NCBI GenBank assembly: GCA_020060775.1
Contig: JAGUZN010000036.1
Span: forward strand, 1-34,135
DNA from: Armatimonadota bacterium
Lineage (GTDB): Bacteria > Armatimonadota > Hebobacteria > CAIYQO01
Reading direction: 5' to 3'
DNA: 34,135 nt
A program made the translations under genes and the position numbers. Numbering within the stretch: the first letter of the stretch is position 1; every line of letters begins with the position of its first letter. This document shows positions 25,601-33,809 of this stretch, one piece after another. The notes under the pieces are model-generated. The model saw nothing but the letters and a program-made list of their open reading frames with translations, did no database searches and was not told the origin of the DNA.

Positions 25601-26284
25601 CTCCAGCGGTCCGATCTTACGTGGCGTGAACGCTTTCGTATCGGGATGCAGTGTTTCGAGATCTAAATCCAGCGGGAGCTTTGCTAACGGCACAGTCGAC
25701 CGTACGCTCTCTGCCAGCGCATTGTCGGACGTGAGTTGCATGGTGCGCTGCACATCAGCGCCAACATCCAGCGGCGACACCAGGATGAGCGCCACGCCGC
25801 CCTTCACCCTTTCCAGGATCTTCTGGCGAATATCCTCCGGGATCACGCTCCACTTCACTTTGCCGATGATGATGGCGTGATACTGATAGGCGGGGCTAAG
25901 CAACATCCTGGCGCGCTCATTCAGCGCCTGTTCGGATGGGATATCACAATAAAAACCATCCCCACCCGGCCCGGTATCCCACCATATCTGGTCGCGTCTG
26001 GAGGTGATGATTTCCACATGAGCATCAATACGGGAAGCCAGTTCTACCGATTCTCTGGCGGCATCCATCGGCAGAAAGAGCAGGAGATTCAACCGCCCGC
26101 CAACAAAAGGACGCGCCCATTCGATCCTCGGAGCGAAGTAACTGCCGGGGTAATTGCCGAACCGCGTATTGCTGTGCTGATAATCAACCGGCGTGTGCCT
26201 GCTGTACGCCGTCACTGTTTGTGCGGATAGCTGAGAAAGGCTCATCACCAATAGTGCCGCTAGGATTCCTGTCAGGTTACGCAT
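22601..26284 (-). CDS. Large secreted GH42-like glycosidase with DnaJ-type CxxC insertion
   Basis: The 1227-residue protein has a signal peptide (MRNLTGILAALLVMSLSQLSAQ). An N-terminal domain (about 40-330) resembles the amidotransferase-like fold of related enzymes, followed by beta-sandwich domains (about 350-520). The region about 535-830 is GH42-like: Glu624 in YYGVNNESG is a candidate acid/base, followed by YLQERYGDINTLNTTWGSAF. An amidotransferase-like domain (VLILPASQSISRKGVE) follows and is interrupted by two CxxC motifs: Cys954/957 (CPRCKGK) and Cys975/978 (CTTCGGTG). The C-terminus is beta-rich. Normal GH42 enzymes have 650-700 residues. The ATG at 26284 follows GAAGGAG. Activity on an extracellular beta-galactoside or related polysaccharide is inference. 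Confidence 0.75.
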   Translation of the reverse strand: MRNLTGILAALLVMSLSQLSAQTVTAYSRHTPVDYQHSNTRFGNYPGSYFAPRIEWARPFVGGRLNLLLFLPMDAARESVELASRIDAHVEIITSRRDQIWWDTGPGGDGFYCDIPSEQALNERARMLLSPAYQYHAIIIGKVKWSVIPEDIRQKILERVKGGVALILVSPLDVGADVQRTMQLTSDNALAESVRSTVPLAKLPLDLDLETLHPDTKAFTPRKIGPLEIQAGKVGEGTVVFLRYNDLLLKNGKDASTYGYPYSYYVRQLGLTPSVGIEDDDLFYNYYYSILSKAIVHAAGKTSTVSVRPDPVDAEIGRGALPAAPITFRIVSEHRIPSETTVYYEIRDRKNHVLAQGEEEIASHDGAVAFSPRFPVLKQGLYLVDAWVKRRGRVVDWASTALTVTDTRYLASVAADKPFFRRDEGISGTIAFSTPVPAGHQVVVKLWDTYNRLEQRVEVPRGETRFRFARIPYPLSRTYRIVCQVLSGGVVLDEQETWTGLPSNDIDEFQFLVDGGSPTTRVHKTYLTLFHEFGITGFDDEHYWSSPTWFQQSADNLARNNFKVAFHVWHMGGFKVGDPSQYSGTGRIGDFQSNTWKDGHREYYRPRIEAYKRYGTLYYGVNNESGVEGGEWNNPAALNDYRIYLQERYGDINTLNTTWGSAFNSFDDIVMISFLDARTRNQSTRWLDQKLYKFDRYSRVHEYCASLIKEYDPGARVGVAITQLQDYDIPRMAKNGFSFVQSYLEHFDKENTDRISAGYYVGFYQGEQSEWHMRTKAWESLFRGGNAICWWPIHNTFTKDLSEPFLCFQQMAEEVRGIHSGVDRLLLSSHKRIDPILILWSNRSQIAGVYHPQEMAWLSAVEAFTNMLRRVGMDYQCVGEDFVEDQLQFSPQQRVLILPASQSISRKGVERIKAFAAAGGLVIADYRPAVMDEYLRPYGEDPNAPKGTVDFETCPRCKGKKVIHLGGAGDPLGACTTCGGTGVVAKGGAINSTRSALDEVFDFTGTSARPYGKGYGLFLAGAPAVNDWRALRQTLITHGGAKGDVEVLDVLGNTRTDLRTYVFDNGPAMLVGVLPDKTVADPPGEEFILKLDRKMHAYNVRQQTYLGYTDMVAAGILPAQAKLLALLPARVEDGLVVKIGKQDYRPGDAVAVEIATIPAALQHVALAVRLEVLQDNHVIAAYTKKLAVKGVTSHHIPLALNQKKGEYTLRLTEVISGQQQELRFTVR

Positions 26285-26324
26285 GGAGTAGATCTCCTTC
26301 AACTTGCCAATGACCATCTCATCC

Positions 26325-26360
26325 ACTATACCAGCACTGCTGCTCGCTTACTTGCACTAT
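26325..26360 (-). promoter_or_regulatory. Activator box plus -10 of the GH42-like/CBM9 operon
   Basis: ATAGTGCAA (26352-26360), exactly 21 bases, TATAGT (26325-26330), with GGTATAGTGGATG identical to the transporter-operon promoter around the -10. The predicted start is near 26318. It lies right after the 3' end of the degraded propeller-type remnant. Confidence 0.7.
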
Positions 26361-26375
26361 CCGTGCAGCCAGCTT

Positions 26376-26603
26376 TCACAATATAATCGATTTCGCATAT
26401 CGCACATAGCGCGCACCGGTTGTGCCTTTCCGCTGGCGGGATGACACGAATCCATATAGCTTCGCGTCCCGTAGCGAGAACTCCACCTTCACCGGCTGAT
26501 GCGTGACTCGCTGCTAACTCGAGCTCTCGGCAATAAGGTAATCGTCAATACACAGGTTGAGTCTGGTGGAACACCGGATCGTACGGTCGAGGTCGTGTCG
26601 CAT
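26376..26603 (-). pseudogene. Remnant of a propeller-type protein C-terminus
   Basis: One minus-strand frame reads CIDDYLIAESSS, an amber at 26514-26516, then QPVKVEFSLRDAKLYGF and on to a stop at 26376-26378. The last motif matches the C-terminal tails of the two intact propeller proteins here (ILFALRNADLYSFWF and VSIKMRAADLYSIRF). No upstream blades are seen, because the aldolase gene begins immediately before it. It looks like the leftover 3' end of a third family member lost by deletion. Confidence 0.45.
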
Positions 26604-26645
26604 GCGTATCCCCCGATGTTTGTTGCTTGATGGCAACCCTCGCGT

Positions 26646-27413
26646 TTATTTCACCTGTGCTGCCTGGCAGCGTTCCAGTTGACTGCGCCATACCTGGATC
26701 ATCGCGCCGAAGTCCGAGCCGATGATGCACAAATCGGCGCCGGCGGCGATGGCTGCATCCAGCAGCGGTCCCGGGGCGACGAGAATGCCGGCGTGCTTGC
26801 CGGCAGCTCGGGCGGCACGGATGCACGTCGTCGTCATGTCGATGAGTGCAGGATTCGTGAAATCACCGGGACAGCCCAGGTCGGCGGAGAGATCGCCGGG
26901 GCCAATCAAAATGCCGGCAATCCCCTCAACCGCCAGGATGCCCTCCACGTTGGCGACCGCCTGGCAGGTTTCCACCTGCGGGAAAAGGTAGGTCTCCGCA
27001 TTCATGCGTATAACGGGCAACGGCTCCAGACCGAAGTCCGCCGCGCGGCTGCGCGTATTGTAGCCGCGCTCGCCTATCGGGCGGAACTTGCCATGCCGCA
27101 CCACTTCACGAGCAGTCTCCGCATCATTCACCAGTGGCGCCACCACGATCGATGCGCCGATCTCCAACGCGTGCAGGATCTGCTCGCGGCGATAGCCGCT
27201 GGTGCGCACCAGCGGAAGTGCCCCATTCGCCTGTGCGGCCCGGCACATCGCCTCCGCCGTCATGAGATCAGCCGAGGCATGTTCCATCTCGATCCAGATC
27301 ACATCAAAGCCAATACGCGCCGCCAACTCCGCCGTACGCGAACTGGCGCTGTTGATCGAAGCCCCCAGGAGAATGCGCGGCTGTCCATGTATGTCGGTGA
27401 AAATGTCCCTCAT
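26646..27413 (-). CDS. HpcH/HpaI-family aldolase
   Basis: The 255-residue class II pyruvate aldolase-like protein has IEMEHASADL, VRTSG (Arg for carboxylate), QVETCQAVANV (metal-binding Glu) and GPGDLSADLG (metal-binding Asp), the normal set for 2-keto-3-deoxy-sugar-acid aldolases such as RhmA. Length is as in the family. The ATG has GAGGAG seven bases upstream and lies 19 bases after the dehydratase gene. It would cleave the 2-keto-3-deoxy acid made by that enzyme into pyruvate (or a relative) and an aldehyde. Confidence 0.85.
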   Translation of the reverse strand: MRDIFTDIHGQPRILLGASINSASSRTAELAARIGFDVIWIEMEHASADLMTAEAMCRAAQANGALPLVRTSGYRREQILHALEIGASIVVAPLVNDAETAREVVRHGKFRPIGERGYNTRSRAADFGLEPLPVIRMNAETYLFPQVETCQAVANVEGILAVEGIAGILIGPGDLSADLGCPGDFTNPALIDMTTTCIRAARAAGKHAGILVAPGPLLDAAIAAGADLCIIGSDFGAMIQVWRSQLERCQAAQVK

Positions 27414-27432
27414 GGTGCTGCTCCTCTGTACG

Positions 27433-28626
27433 TCAGTAATTCGTGTACGTCCCGTCTTCCCGATGGAAGTGTGGCGGCTCGGTCATATCAGCGGGATAGC
27501 GCCGTGCCGCTTCACGGTGAAATCGCACCCCCAGGCCAGGAGCCGTTGGCACCGACAACTGCGTGCCCTGCAATGCAAAGGCGCACTCAAAGACATCCGG
27601 CAGCATCGTCGCCGGCGGAAAGACCACTTCCTGCGGGCCGGCGTTGGGGCACGCCAGGTTCAAATGCAGCGCGGCAGCCGTATTCACCGGCCCCAGTGGA
27701 TTATGCGGGAGTACCTGAATAAAATGCGTTTCCGCCATGGCGGCAATTTTCTTCGCTTCGGTCAACCCACCGGCAATACAGATGTCGATGCGCACAAAAT
27801 CGACCAGTTCTTCCTCGATGGCCTGGCGGAATTCCCACTTATGCGCCCACTGTTCACCTGCCGCCAATGGCACATTGACATGCTGCCGCAACTGCCGGTA
27901 CCCCTCCACATGCTCCGAGTGCAGCAGGTCCTCTGCCAGGAAGAGCTGCAGCGCCTCCGCCTCGCGGCAAAACAGGATGGCCTCCGGCAACGTCAGGCGG
28001 GCATGGGCATCGATCATCAATTCCAGGTCGTACCCCACCGCTTCGCGCGCGGCGCGCAGATTGTCCAGCAGCCGCCGCACTGCCGCGCGCGGCTCGAAGA
28101 GATCGCCGTCCGCCGGCGGGCCGATGCGGAAATACTTATGCCCCTGCTCCAGACACCACTTCGCCTGCGCGGCGACGCCATCCGGTTCGCTCAACCCCGA
28201 GGTCATGATCTGAAAACAATCCGTCGTCTGGGCGGACATGCTTGCCGGCGAATAGGTTGGCGACAGGAAGCACTGCACGTAATCCCGGCAGCGCCCGCCC
28301 ATCAGTTGATAAATCGGCGCCCCCAGCGCCTGGCCCTTAATATCCCAGAGCGCGATATCGATGCCGGCGATGGCCGAGCCGATAAGGCGATCCGCAGGAT
28401 AAAATCCGCCGCGAAACATGCGCTGCCAGAGATGCTCGATACGCATGGGGTCCTCACCGATCAGCCAGCGCTTCATGTGCGCGACCGCGCCATCAATCGC
28501 CTGCCAGCGCCGCTGCAGCCCCGCCTCACCCACGCCAGTGATCCCCGCGTCGGTGTGCACCAGCACAGGGACCAGCGTGCGTCCCGGCGCCTGTACGGGG
28601 ATGACTTCAATATCTGTGATCCGCAT
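27433..28626 (-). CDS. Enolase-superfamily sugar-acid dehydratase (ManD/GalD-like)
   Basis: The 397-residue protein has the capping domain (MRITDIEVIPV, GVGEAG) and barrel ligands Asp206-x-His208 (MIDAH), Glu232 (LAEDLL), Glu258 (AAGEQW) and catalytic His308 (LPHNPLGPV). The Asp-x-His pair is characteristic of the mannonate dehydratase subgroup, although many such proteins act on gluconate or have low activity. It lies nine bases after the propeller gene and before an HpcH aldolase, so dehydration of an aldonic acid followed by aldol cleavage is the likely route. Confidence 0.85.
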   Translation of the reverse strand: MRITDIEVIPVQAPGRTLVPVLVHTDAGITGVGEAGLQRRWQAIDGAVAHMKRWLIGEDPMRIEHLWQRMFRGGFYPADRLIGSAIAGIDIALWDIKGQALGAPIYQLMGGRCRDYVQCFLSPTYSPASMSAQTTDCFQIMTSGLSEPDGVAAQAKWCLEQGHKYFRIGPPADGDLFEPRAAVRRLLDNLRAAREAVGYDLELMIDAHARLTLPEAILFCREAEALQLFLAEDLLHSEHVEGYRQLRQHVNVPLAAGEQWAHKWEFRQAIEEELVDFVRIDICIAGGLTEAKKIAAMAETHFIQVLPHNPLGPVNTAAALHLNLACPNAGPQEVVFPPATMLPDVFECAFALQGTQLSVPTAPGLGVRFHREAARRYPADMTEPPHFHREDGTYTNY

Positions 28627-28635
28627 GTAAAGCTC

Positions 28636-30186
28636 CTACGCAAACCGAATGCTGTATAAATCCGCGGCACGCATCTTGATCGAGACAATCACCGCTTCGC
28701 CCTCTGTATGCTTCATATCCGTTTCACCACCCCAGGTGACGACTTTATCCAGGTGGTCGCCGGTGATGAGGTCGCACACCGCTGGCGTGCGGCGCCATTC
28801 TTTCCCGAGGACGCCGACCGCGATATGTCCCGATCTCTTCGTGCGGCAGTTGAGTATCATTTTCCGCCCGTGCACCTGCAGGGGAATCATGTAGAATTCC
28901 GCATCCGCATCCGCACGCAGAGCGGCCAGGCGACCGCGTTGCCAGGTGGCCCAGCCGCATTGACCGAAACCGGGGGTCGCGCGTGGGTACTTGTGCGGGA
29001 CATGCCAGCCGCCGATAAGTGAGCCGACGCGATCCCCCGGCAACTCCATCAACGGCCCCGCAATCCCACCGCAGGCGTGCCAGCTTCCCGGCTTGCCGAG
29101 ATCGATCATTGGACGGCCAGGCACGCGATGCCAGAGCGTCCCTTCCGCGCTGCTGTGCAACACGGGCAGCAGGGTGTCATCCACCTGCGACCAACGTGTC
29201 GCCAGGAGCAGATGGTATTCCGGCGCATCAGGCATCACCGTATAGCCCGGGGTGTACCAGGTATCGGTTGGCCGCATGCCGGGATCAGGCCACAGCACCT
29301 GCTGCAGGTGGGTGAAATGACGGAAGTCATCGCTCACCGCGCGTCCCACCGCCCGCTTATCGTAGTACCAGGTGCGCGGGTAGACGACGTATTTCTTGAT
29401 GAACGGATTGTACGCGCACGCCTGGTTCGTATCCGAATACTGAATAAGCAGCGGATCATCCAGCGAGCGCCAGTGCAGCCCGTCCGGCGACACCGCACCG
29501 CGCAGACCCAGCGACATGCGCTCACGCAACTTCATGCGCTCGCCATAGCTGTACAGCCCCTTGGGATCGGCATCGTCCGGCCAGCGCTCCAGGTAGCGCG
29601 CGGCCTCCGCCTCGTTGACCAGACCGAGAAAGATCATCTTATATCGCTCTGCAGCCGGCCCGTAGTCATCCACGAAGACGCACGCGCCCTGGCAGCCGAC
29701 CCAGCCCGGATCGAACACGGCGTTGTTCCGTGTCGATCCACCTACCGCCACCAGATCGAACTCGGGTGTGCGCCATGTGTAACCGTCAAGAGACTCCAAT
29801 ACCCGTATGACCTTGGCATGGCTTTGGGCATGCGCATCCTTCCCGGCATCCGGCTTCAAGCTCTCGTAGAACATGCGGTACACGCCGCCATCCCGCACGA
29901 CACTGCCGCCGAAGAACACGTCCTCTTCGAGTTCTGCTGCGCGCAGCATCGGCTCCGCATCCAACGCTCCCGGGATCGTCTCGATGCGGATACCCTTGGG
30001 CAAATCCTCCGCATCGGCGTGCATCGGCGGCAACGGCGTGGGCGCGGGTTGCAACGCAACCGTGTTCTTCTCGGATGTCAGCCAGCGCAGACCACCGTGG
30101 GCGACATACCGCCAGTCGAAAAAATACAAGGTGTTGGATGGTGGGGTCAGCGGCGGCACAATGCCGCTCATCGGGAAATCAGACAT
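28636..30186 (-). CDS. Beta-propeller glycosidase-like protein
   Basis: The 516-residue protein is a second member of the propeller type seen at 10010-11611: GGSVVRDGGVYRMFYES, AVSPDGLHWRSLDDPLL, NPFIKKYVVYPRTW, AVSDDFRHFTH and a beta-sandwich tail ending MRAADLYSIRFA. No signal peptide is present, so action in the cytoplasm is expected. GGAG lies nine bases before the ATG, and the UroD-family gene ends four bases earlier. Catalytic residues are not assigned. It is named a glycosidase by fold only. Confidence 0.75.
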   Translation of the reverse strand: MSDFPMSGIVPPLTPPSNTLYFFDWRYVAHGGLRWLTSEKNTVALQPAPTPLPPMHADAEDLPKGIRIETIPGALDAEPMLRAAELEEDVFFGGSVVRDGGVYRMFYESLKPDAGKDAHAQSHAKVIRVLESLDGYTWRTPEFDLVAVGGSTRNNAVFDPGWVGCQGACVFVDDYGPAAERYKMIFLGLVNEAEAARYLERWPDDADPKGLYSYGERMKLRERMSLGLRGAVSPDGLHWRSLDDPLLIQYSDTNQACAYNPFIKKYVVYPRTWYYDKRAVGRAVSDDFRHFTHLQQVLWPDPGMRPTDTWYTPGYTVMPDAPEYHLLLATRWSQVDDTLLPVLHSSAEGTLWHRVPGRPMIDLGKPGSWHACGGIAGPLMELPGDRVGSLIGGWHVPHKYPRATPGFGQCGWATWQRGRLAALRADADAEFYMIPLQVHGRKMILNCRTKRSGHIAVGVLGKEWRRTPAVCDLITGDHLDKVVTWGGETDMKHTEGEAVIVSIKMRAADLYSIRFA

Positions 30187-30190
30187 GGCA

Positions 30191-31270
30191 TTATCTCCAG
30201 GCAGCCGTCAATGCAAAGTCGCCGTACGTGCGGCAGGTCTCATCATACGCCGCAAACAGGTCAATGGGAACCTCCGGGCTGATGGAGTGGGTGCCGATGA
30301 CGACACCGCCATCCCGTCCCAGATCGATCAACTCCCGCGCCTGCGCCCGCACCCGTTCGGCCGGACCATTGATTAAAGTATCGGAATTACACATGCCGCC
30401 GGTGAGGATCAAGCGTGGGTAGGTCTCGCGCAACTGAACCGGGTCCATCCCCGCGCGCCGCTCCATCGGATTCAAGCCATCGATGCCGGCATCGATGAGC
30501 ATGTCGAGGATGGGCAGAATATGCCCATCGGAATGTAACAACACGTAGCGCGCGCCGGCAGCCTTATAGGCGGCGATCATGCGGCGATACGCGGGCAGGA
30601 AGACGCGCTCGAAAGCGGCAGGACTGAACATCGGGGCATCGTTGTACGCCATATCGTCGTATATCCACACGCCGGTGTCACGCAAGTCCCACCGCCGCAA
30701 TGCCTCCACCCCAACGGCCGTGATATGTTCTCCCACCTTGTCCGCCAGCGCCTGCGCCAGCTCGGGGTCAGCGGCAATGTCCTGCAAAAACTCCGCCTCC
30801 CCGCGCACGAACGTGGTGCGCAAATACGGTCCGCCGGTTTTGATGAACACGCAATAGCGCGCGTTCAATCGCGCCAACTCCCGGGCAGCCGCAGCCGCAT
30901 CGGCACACCCGAGCAAGTAGCGACGCTCGTCCATGGGAGACTCGAATTCCACAGCCTCCGGATCAACCCCATCGGGGATGGGTACCTCAACTGTTTCGGT
31001 GAAGTAGGCACCTCGCTTCGGTGTGCGTATGAGGCGTCCCCATGGGTCAATCGCGTACTGGCTGCTGGCATCCTCCCGCACTGGCCGGGCGCGCGAGGGA
31101 AAAGGCGTCTCATCAGGCGGCAATATCCAGATATCGGTCAGCTCTGCCGCCGGCCCAAATCGCGCTTCCCACTCAGCCGGGTATTGCCAGAACTTATCAT
31201 AGCGCGGGATACGATCCGGCGGGCGAAAGGCACACGCCGCTAATACACGCTCACGTGATGTCATCGCCAT
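30191..31270 (-). CDS. Uroporphyrinogen decarboxylase (URO-D) family protein
   Basis: The 359-residue protein starts with the typical TSRERVLAACAFRPPDRIPRYD and has a barrel ending in LLHSDGHILPIL (the usual His-x-Cys position reads His-x-Asp) and GLNPMERRAGMD, LTGGMCNSDTL. The loss of the Cys ligand distinguishes it from the 8837-9991 protein. The ATG at 31270 follows GAGGAG by seven bases; further upstream codons belong to the ALDH 3' end. It lies four bases from each neighbour, so it is fully embedded in the operon. The function in sugar-acid clusters is unknown. Confidence 0.83.
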   Translation of the reverse strand: MAMTSRERVLAACAFRPPDRIPRYDKFWQYPAEWEARFGPAAELTDIWILPPDETPFPSRARPVREDASSQYAIDPWGRLIRTPKRGAYFTETVEVPIPDGVDPEAVEFESPMDERRYLLGCADAAAAARELARLNARYCVFIKTGGPYLRTTFVRGEAEFLQDIAADPELAQALADKVGEHITAVGVEALRRWDLRDTGVWIYDDMAYNDAPMFSPAAFERVFLPAYRRMIAAYKAAGARYVLLHSDGHILPILDMLIDAGIDGLNPMERRAGMDPVQLRETYPRLILTGGMCNSDTLINGPAERVRAQARELIDLGRDGGVVIGTHSISPEVPIDLFAAYDETCRTYGDFALTAAWR

Positions 31271-31274
31271 ACGA

Positions 31275-32744
31275 CTACTCCTCAGGATCATACACGCTGA
31301 TCACCCGGGGCTCCATAAATTCCAGCCATCCTTCGCTGCCGCCCTCGTGCCCCACCCCGCTGAGCTTCACACCGCCAAATGGCACCTCGGTGCGCAAGGG
31401 ACGCATGTCGTTGACGCCGACAATGCCTGCCTCCAACCGCCGGGCAAGCCGCGTGGCGCGGTGAATATCCCGCCCATACACGTAAGCGGCCAGTCCATAT
31501 TCCGTGGCATTGGCACGACGAATGACCTCGTCATCAGTGACAAAGGATAACAGGGAAATGACCGGCCCAAAAATCTCTTCACGGGCGATGCGCAGATGAT
31601 CAGTCACCCAGGTCAGCAATGTTGGCGGGTAATACGAGCCGTCGGATAGCGATGCGGGCAATGCATCAAGGCCGCCGTGCAACAGCACGGCGCCGTGCGC
31701 CAGCGCATCGTCCACCAGTTCGGCCACGGTGGCCACCGCCTGCCGGCTGATCAGCGGGCCAATGGTGGTATCCGGGTCCAGGCCATTGCCCAGCGTCAAC
31801 CCGCGCAAGCGCGTCAGCAGCATCTCGGTAAAGCGCTCGAGAATATCCTGCTGAACGAACACGCGGTTGGCGGTGACGCACATCTGTCCGTTCGACATGA
31901 ACTTGATGCGAATCAGGTCGTCAGCGGCATGCTCCAGATCGGCATCGGCAAGCACGATGAATGGCGCGTTCCCCCCCAATTCCATCGAGCAGCGCTTGAT
32001 ATGCCGTCCGGCCGCGGCCATGATCTCTGCCCCCGTCTCCGTCGAGCCGGTGAGTGAGATGGCGCCGATGGCCGGATGCTCCGTCAGTACCTGGCCGATG
32101 GCGCGGGCATCGCCGCAGACGACGTTGAACACGCCCGGCGGCAACGCCGCCTGCGCGGTGATCCAGGCGAAGGCCAGCGAGATCAGCGGGGTGTGACTGG
32201 CCGGTTTCAACACCACCGGACAACCTGCCGCCAAAGCAGCGGCAATCTTCTTGGCCCCTTGTGCCAGCGGAAAGTTCCAGGGGGTGATAGCGGCCACCAC
32301 GCCAACCGGATGATACTCCACCCAGGTATGCTTCCCCGGGTCGGCATGAGGGATGGAGCGCCCGTACATGCGACGCGCCTCTTCGGCATACCACAGATAA
32401 AAGCTCGCGGCATAGTCCACCTCGGCACGCGCCTGGGCCAGGGGCTTCCCTTGCTCAGCAGTCAGCAAGTGCGCCAACCCTTCCCGGTGCTCGAGCAACA
32501 GGGAGTAGATACGCTTGAGATACTCGCCGCGCTTGGGTGCCGGGGTGGCTGCCCACAGGGGAAGTGCGCGTTCCGCTGCCTCCACAGCGGTGGTCGCTTC
32601 CAGCGCACCGCCGCGCGGCACCTCGGCCAGCACTTCGCCGTTTGCCGGATTCGTCACCGGGAAAGTCACGCCGGTGTCAGCGTCGCAACCTCGGCCATCG
32701 ATCCATAATTGCGCCGGGTATGTGAGGGTGTTCATGAACAACAT
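31275..32744 (-). CDS. NAD(P)-dependent aldehyde dehydrogenase (GabD-like)
   Basis: The 489-residue product has Asn157 (TPWNF), Glu255 (MELGGNA) and nucleophile Cys289 (NGQMCVTANR), all expected for an active enzyme, with length as in succinate-semialdehyde dehydrogenases. The start ATG 32744 follows TAGGAGAGG by one to five bases and overlaps the previous gene by 13 bases; earlier in-frame codons lie inside that gene. It should oxidise the aldehyde released by the aldolase, for example glycolaldehyde, lactaldehyde or a semialdehyde. The substrate is not determined. Confidence 0.88.
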   Translation of the reverse strand: MLFMNTLTYPAQLWIDGRGCDADTGVTFPVTNPANGEVLAEVPRGGALEATTAVEAAERALPLWAATPAPKRGEYLKRIYSLLLEHREGLAHLLTAEQGKPLAQARAEVDYAASFYLWYAEEARRMYGRSIPHADPGKHTWVEYHPVGVVAAITPWNFPLAQGAKKIAAALAAGCPVVLKPASHTPLISLAFAWITAQAALPPGVFNVVCGDARAIGQVLTEHPAIGAISLTGSTETGAEIMAAAGRHIKRCSMELGGNAPFIVLADADLEHAADDLIRIKFMSNGQMCVTANRVFVQQDILERFTEMLLTRLRGLTLGNGLDPDTTIGPLISRQAVATVAELVDDALAHGAVLLHGGLDALPASLSDGSYYPPTLLTWVTDHLRIAREEIFGPVISLLSFVTDDEVIRRANATEYGLAAYVYGRDIHRATRLARRLEAGIVGVNDMRPLRTEVPFGGVKLSGVGHEGGSEGWLEFMEPRVISVYDPEE

Positions 32745-33808
32745 GCCTCTCCTATCTCCACGTCGATGCGGGCGGCAATCTCCGAGCCAACCTCGATGGT
32801 AGTTGCCCGCCCGCCAAGATCCGGCGTCCGGCATTGCCCGTCCTGCAGCACCGCGACCACCGCGCGTTCAATCGCCAGCGCCGCTTTCGCTTCACCGAGG
32901 AAATCCAATAACATCGCCGCACTGCGAATCGCGCCAATCGGATTCGCGATGCCCTGCCCGGCAATATCGGGCGCAGAACCGTGGACCGGCTCAAACAGTG
33001 AGGGGAATGTGCGCTCGGGATTGATATTGGCGCTGGGCGCCAGGCCGATGCTGCCGGTAATCGCCCCCGCCAGATCGCTGAGGATATCGCCGAACAGGTT
33101 GGAGCCCACCACCACGTCGAGCTGCGCCGGGTCGCGCACGAACCGCATGGTCAGAGCATCGATATGGACCTTCTCGGTAGCCACATCGGGGTACTCCGGC
33201 GCCAACGCATCCAGGATGGTATCCCACAATACCATGCCGTAAGTCAGCGCATTCGACTTCGTGGCCATGGTCAGCTTGCCGCGCCGCTGTCGCGCCAGTT
33301 GATACGCGTATCTGAGAATGCGCGTGATACCCTTCCGCGTATGCACCGCCGTCTGGATCGCCATTTCATCCGGCTGCCCCTGACGCGAGAAACCTCCGAC
33401 GTTCACGTATTCGCCCTCGGAATTCTCGCGCACCACCACCAGGTCAACAGTCGCATCGGCCAACGGGCTCACCACGCCGGGCAACAGTGTCGCCGGTCGC
33501 ACGCATGCATACTGCTCGAATGACTGTCGCATGCGGATCAACGGCACGAGGGTGAGATGATCCGGCACGTGCGTCGGGTCTCCAACCGCTCCCAGGAAGA
33601 TGGCATCATAACCACGCAACTGCTCGAGGAAATCATCGGGCGCCACCTGACCGGCCTCGCGCCAATAGCGATGACCCCAGGGAAATTCGGTGAAGTCCAG
33701 CGTAAAACCGCCGAGCCGTGCGGCTTGTGCCATCACCCGCACCGCTTCGATGGTCACATCGATGCCGATGCCGTCGCCCGGGTAGAGTGCTATCGAATAT
33801 CCAGCCAT
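32732..33808 (-). CDS. Isocitrate/isopropylmalate-family dehydrogenase (tartrate/D-malate type)
   Basis: The 358-residue protein begins ALYPGDGIG and has the LGAVGDPTHVPDH loop, RENSEGEYVNVGG, KSNALTYG and the metal loop SNLFGDILSDLAGAITGSIGLAPSAN (described in pieces), with GSAPDIAGQGIANP. The loop with VPDH resembles tartrate dehydrogenase/decarboxylase and D-malate dehydrogenase rather than LeuB. GGAAAGGGG lies just before ATG 33808. It would oxidise or decarboxylate a 2-hydroxy acid in the same pathway. The exact substrate is open. Confidence 0.85.
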   Translation of the reverse strand: MAGYSIALYPGDGIGIDVTIEAVRVMAQAARLGGFTLDFTEFPWGHRYWREAGQVAPDDFLEQLRGYDAIFLGAVGDPTHVPDHLTLVPLIRMRQSFEQYACVRPATLLPGVVSPLADATVDLVVVRENSEGEYVNVGGFSRQGQPDEMAIQTAVHTRKGITRILRYAYQLARQRRGKLTMATKSNALTYGMVLWDTILDALAPEYPDVATEKVHIDALTMRFVRDPAQLDVVVGSNLFGDILSDLAGAITGSIGLAPSANINPERTFPSLFEPVHGSAPDIAGQGIANPIGAIRSAAMLLDFLGEAKAALAIERAVVAVLQDGQCRTPDLGGRATTIEVGSEIAARIDVEIGEACCS

Positions 33809-33809
33809 G

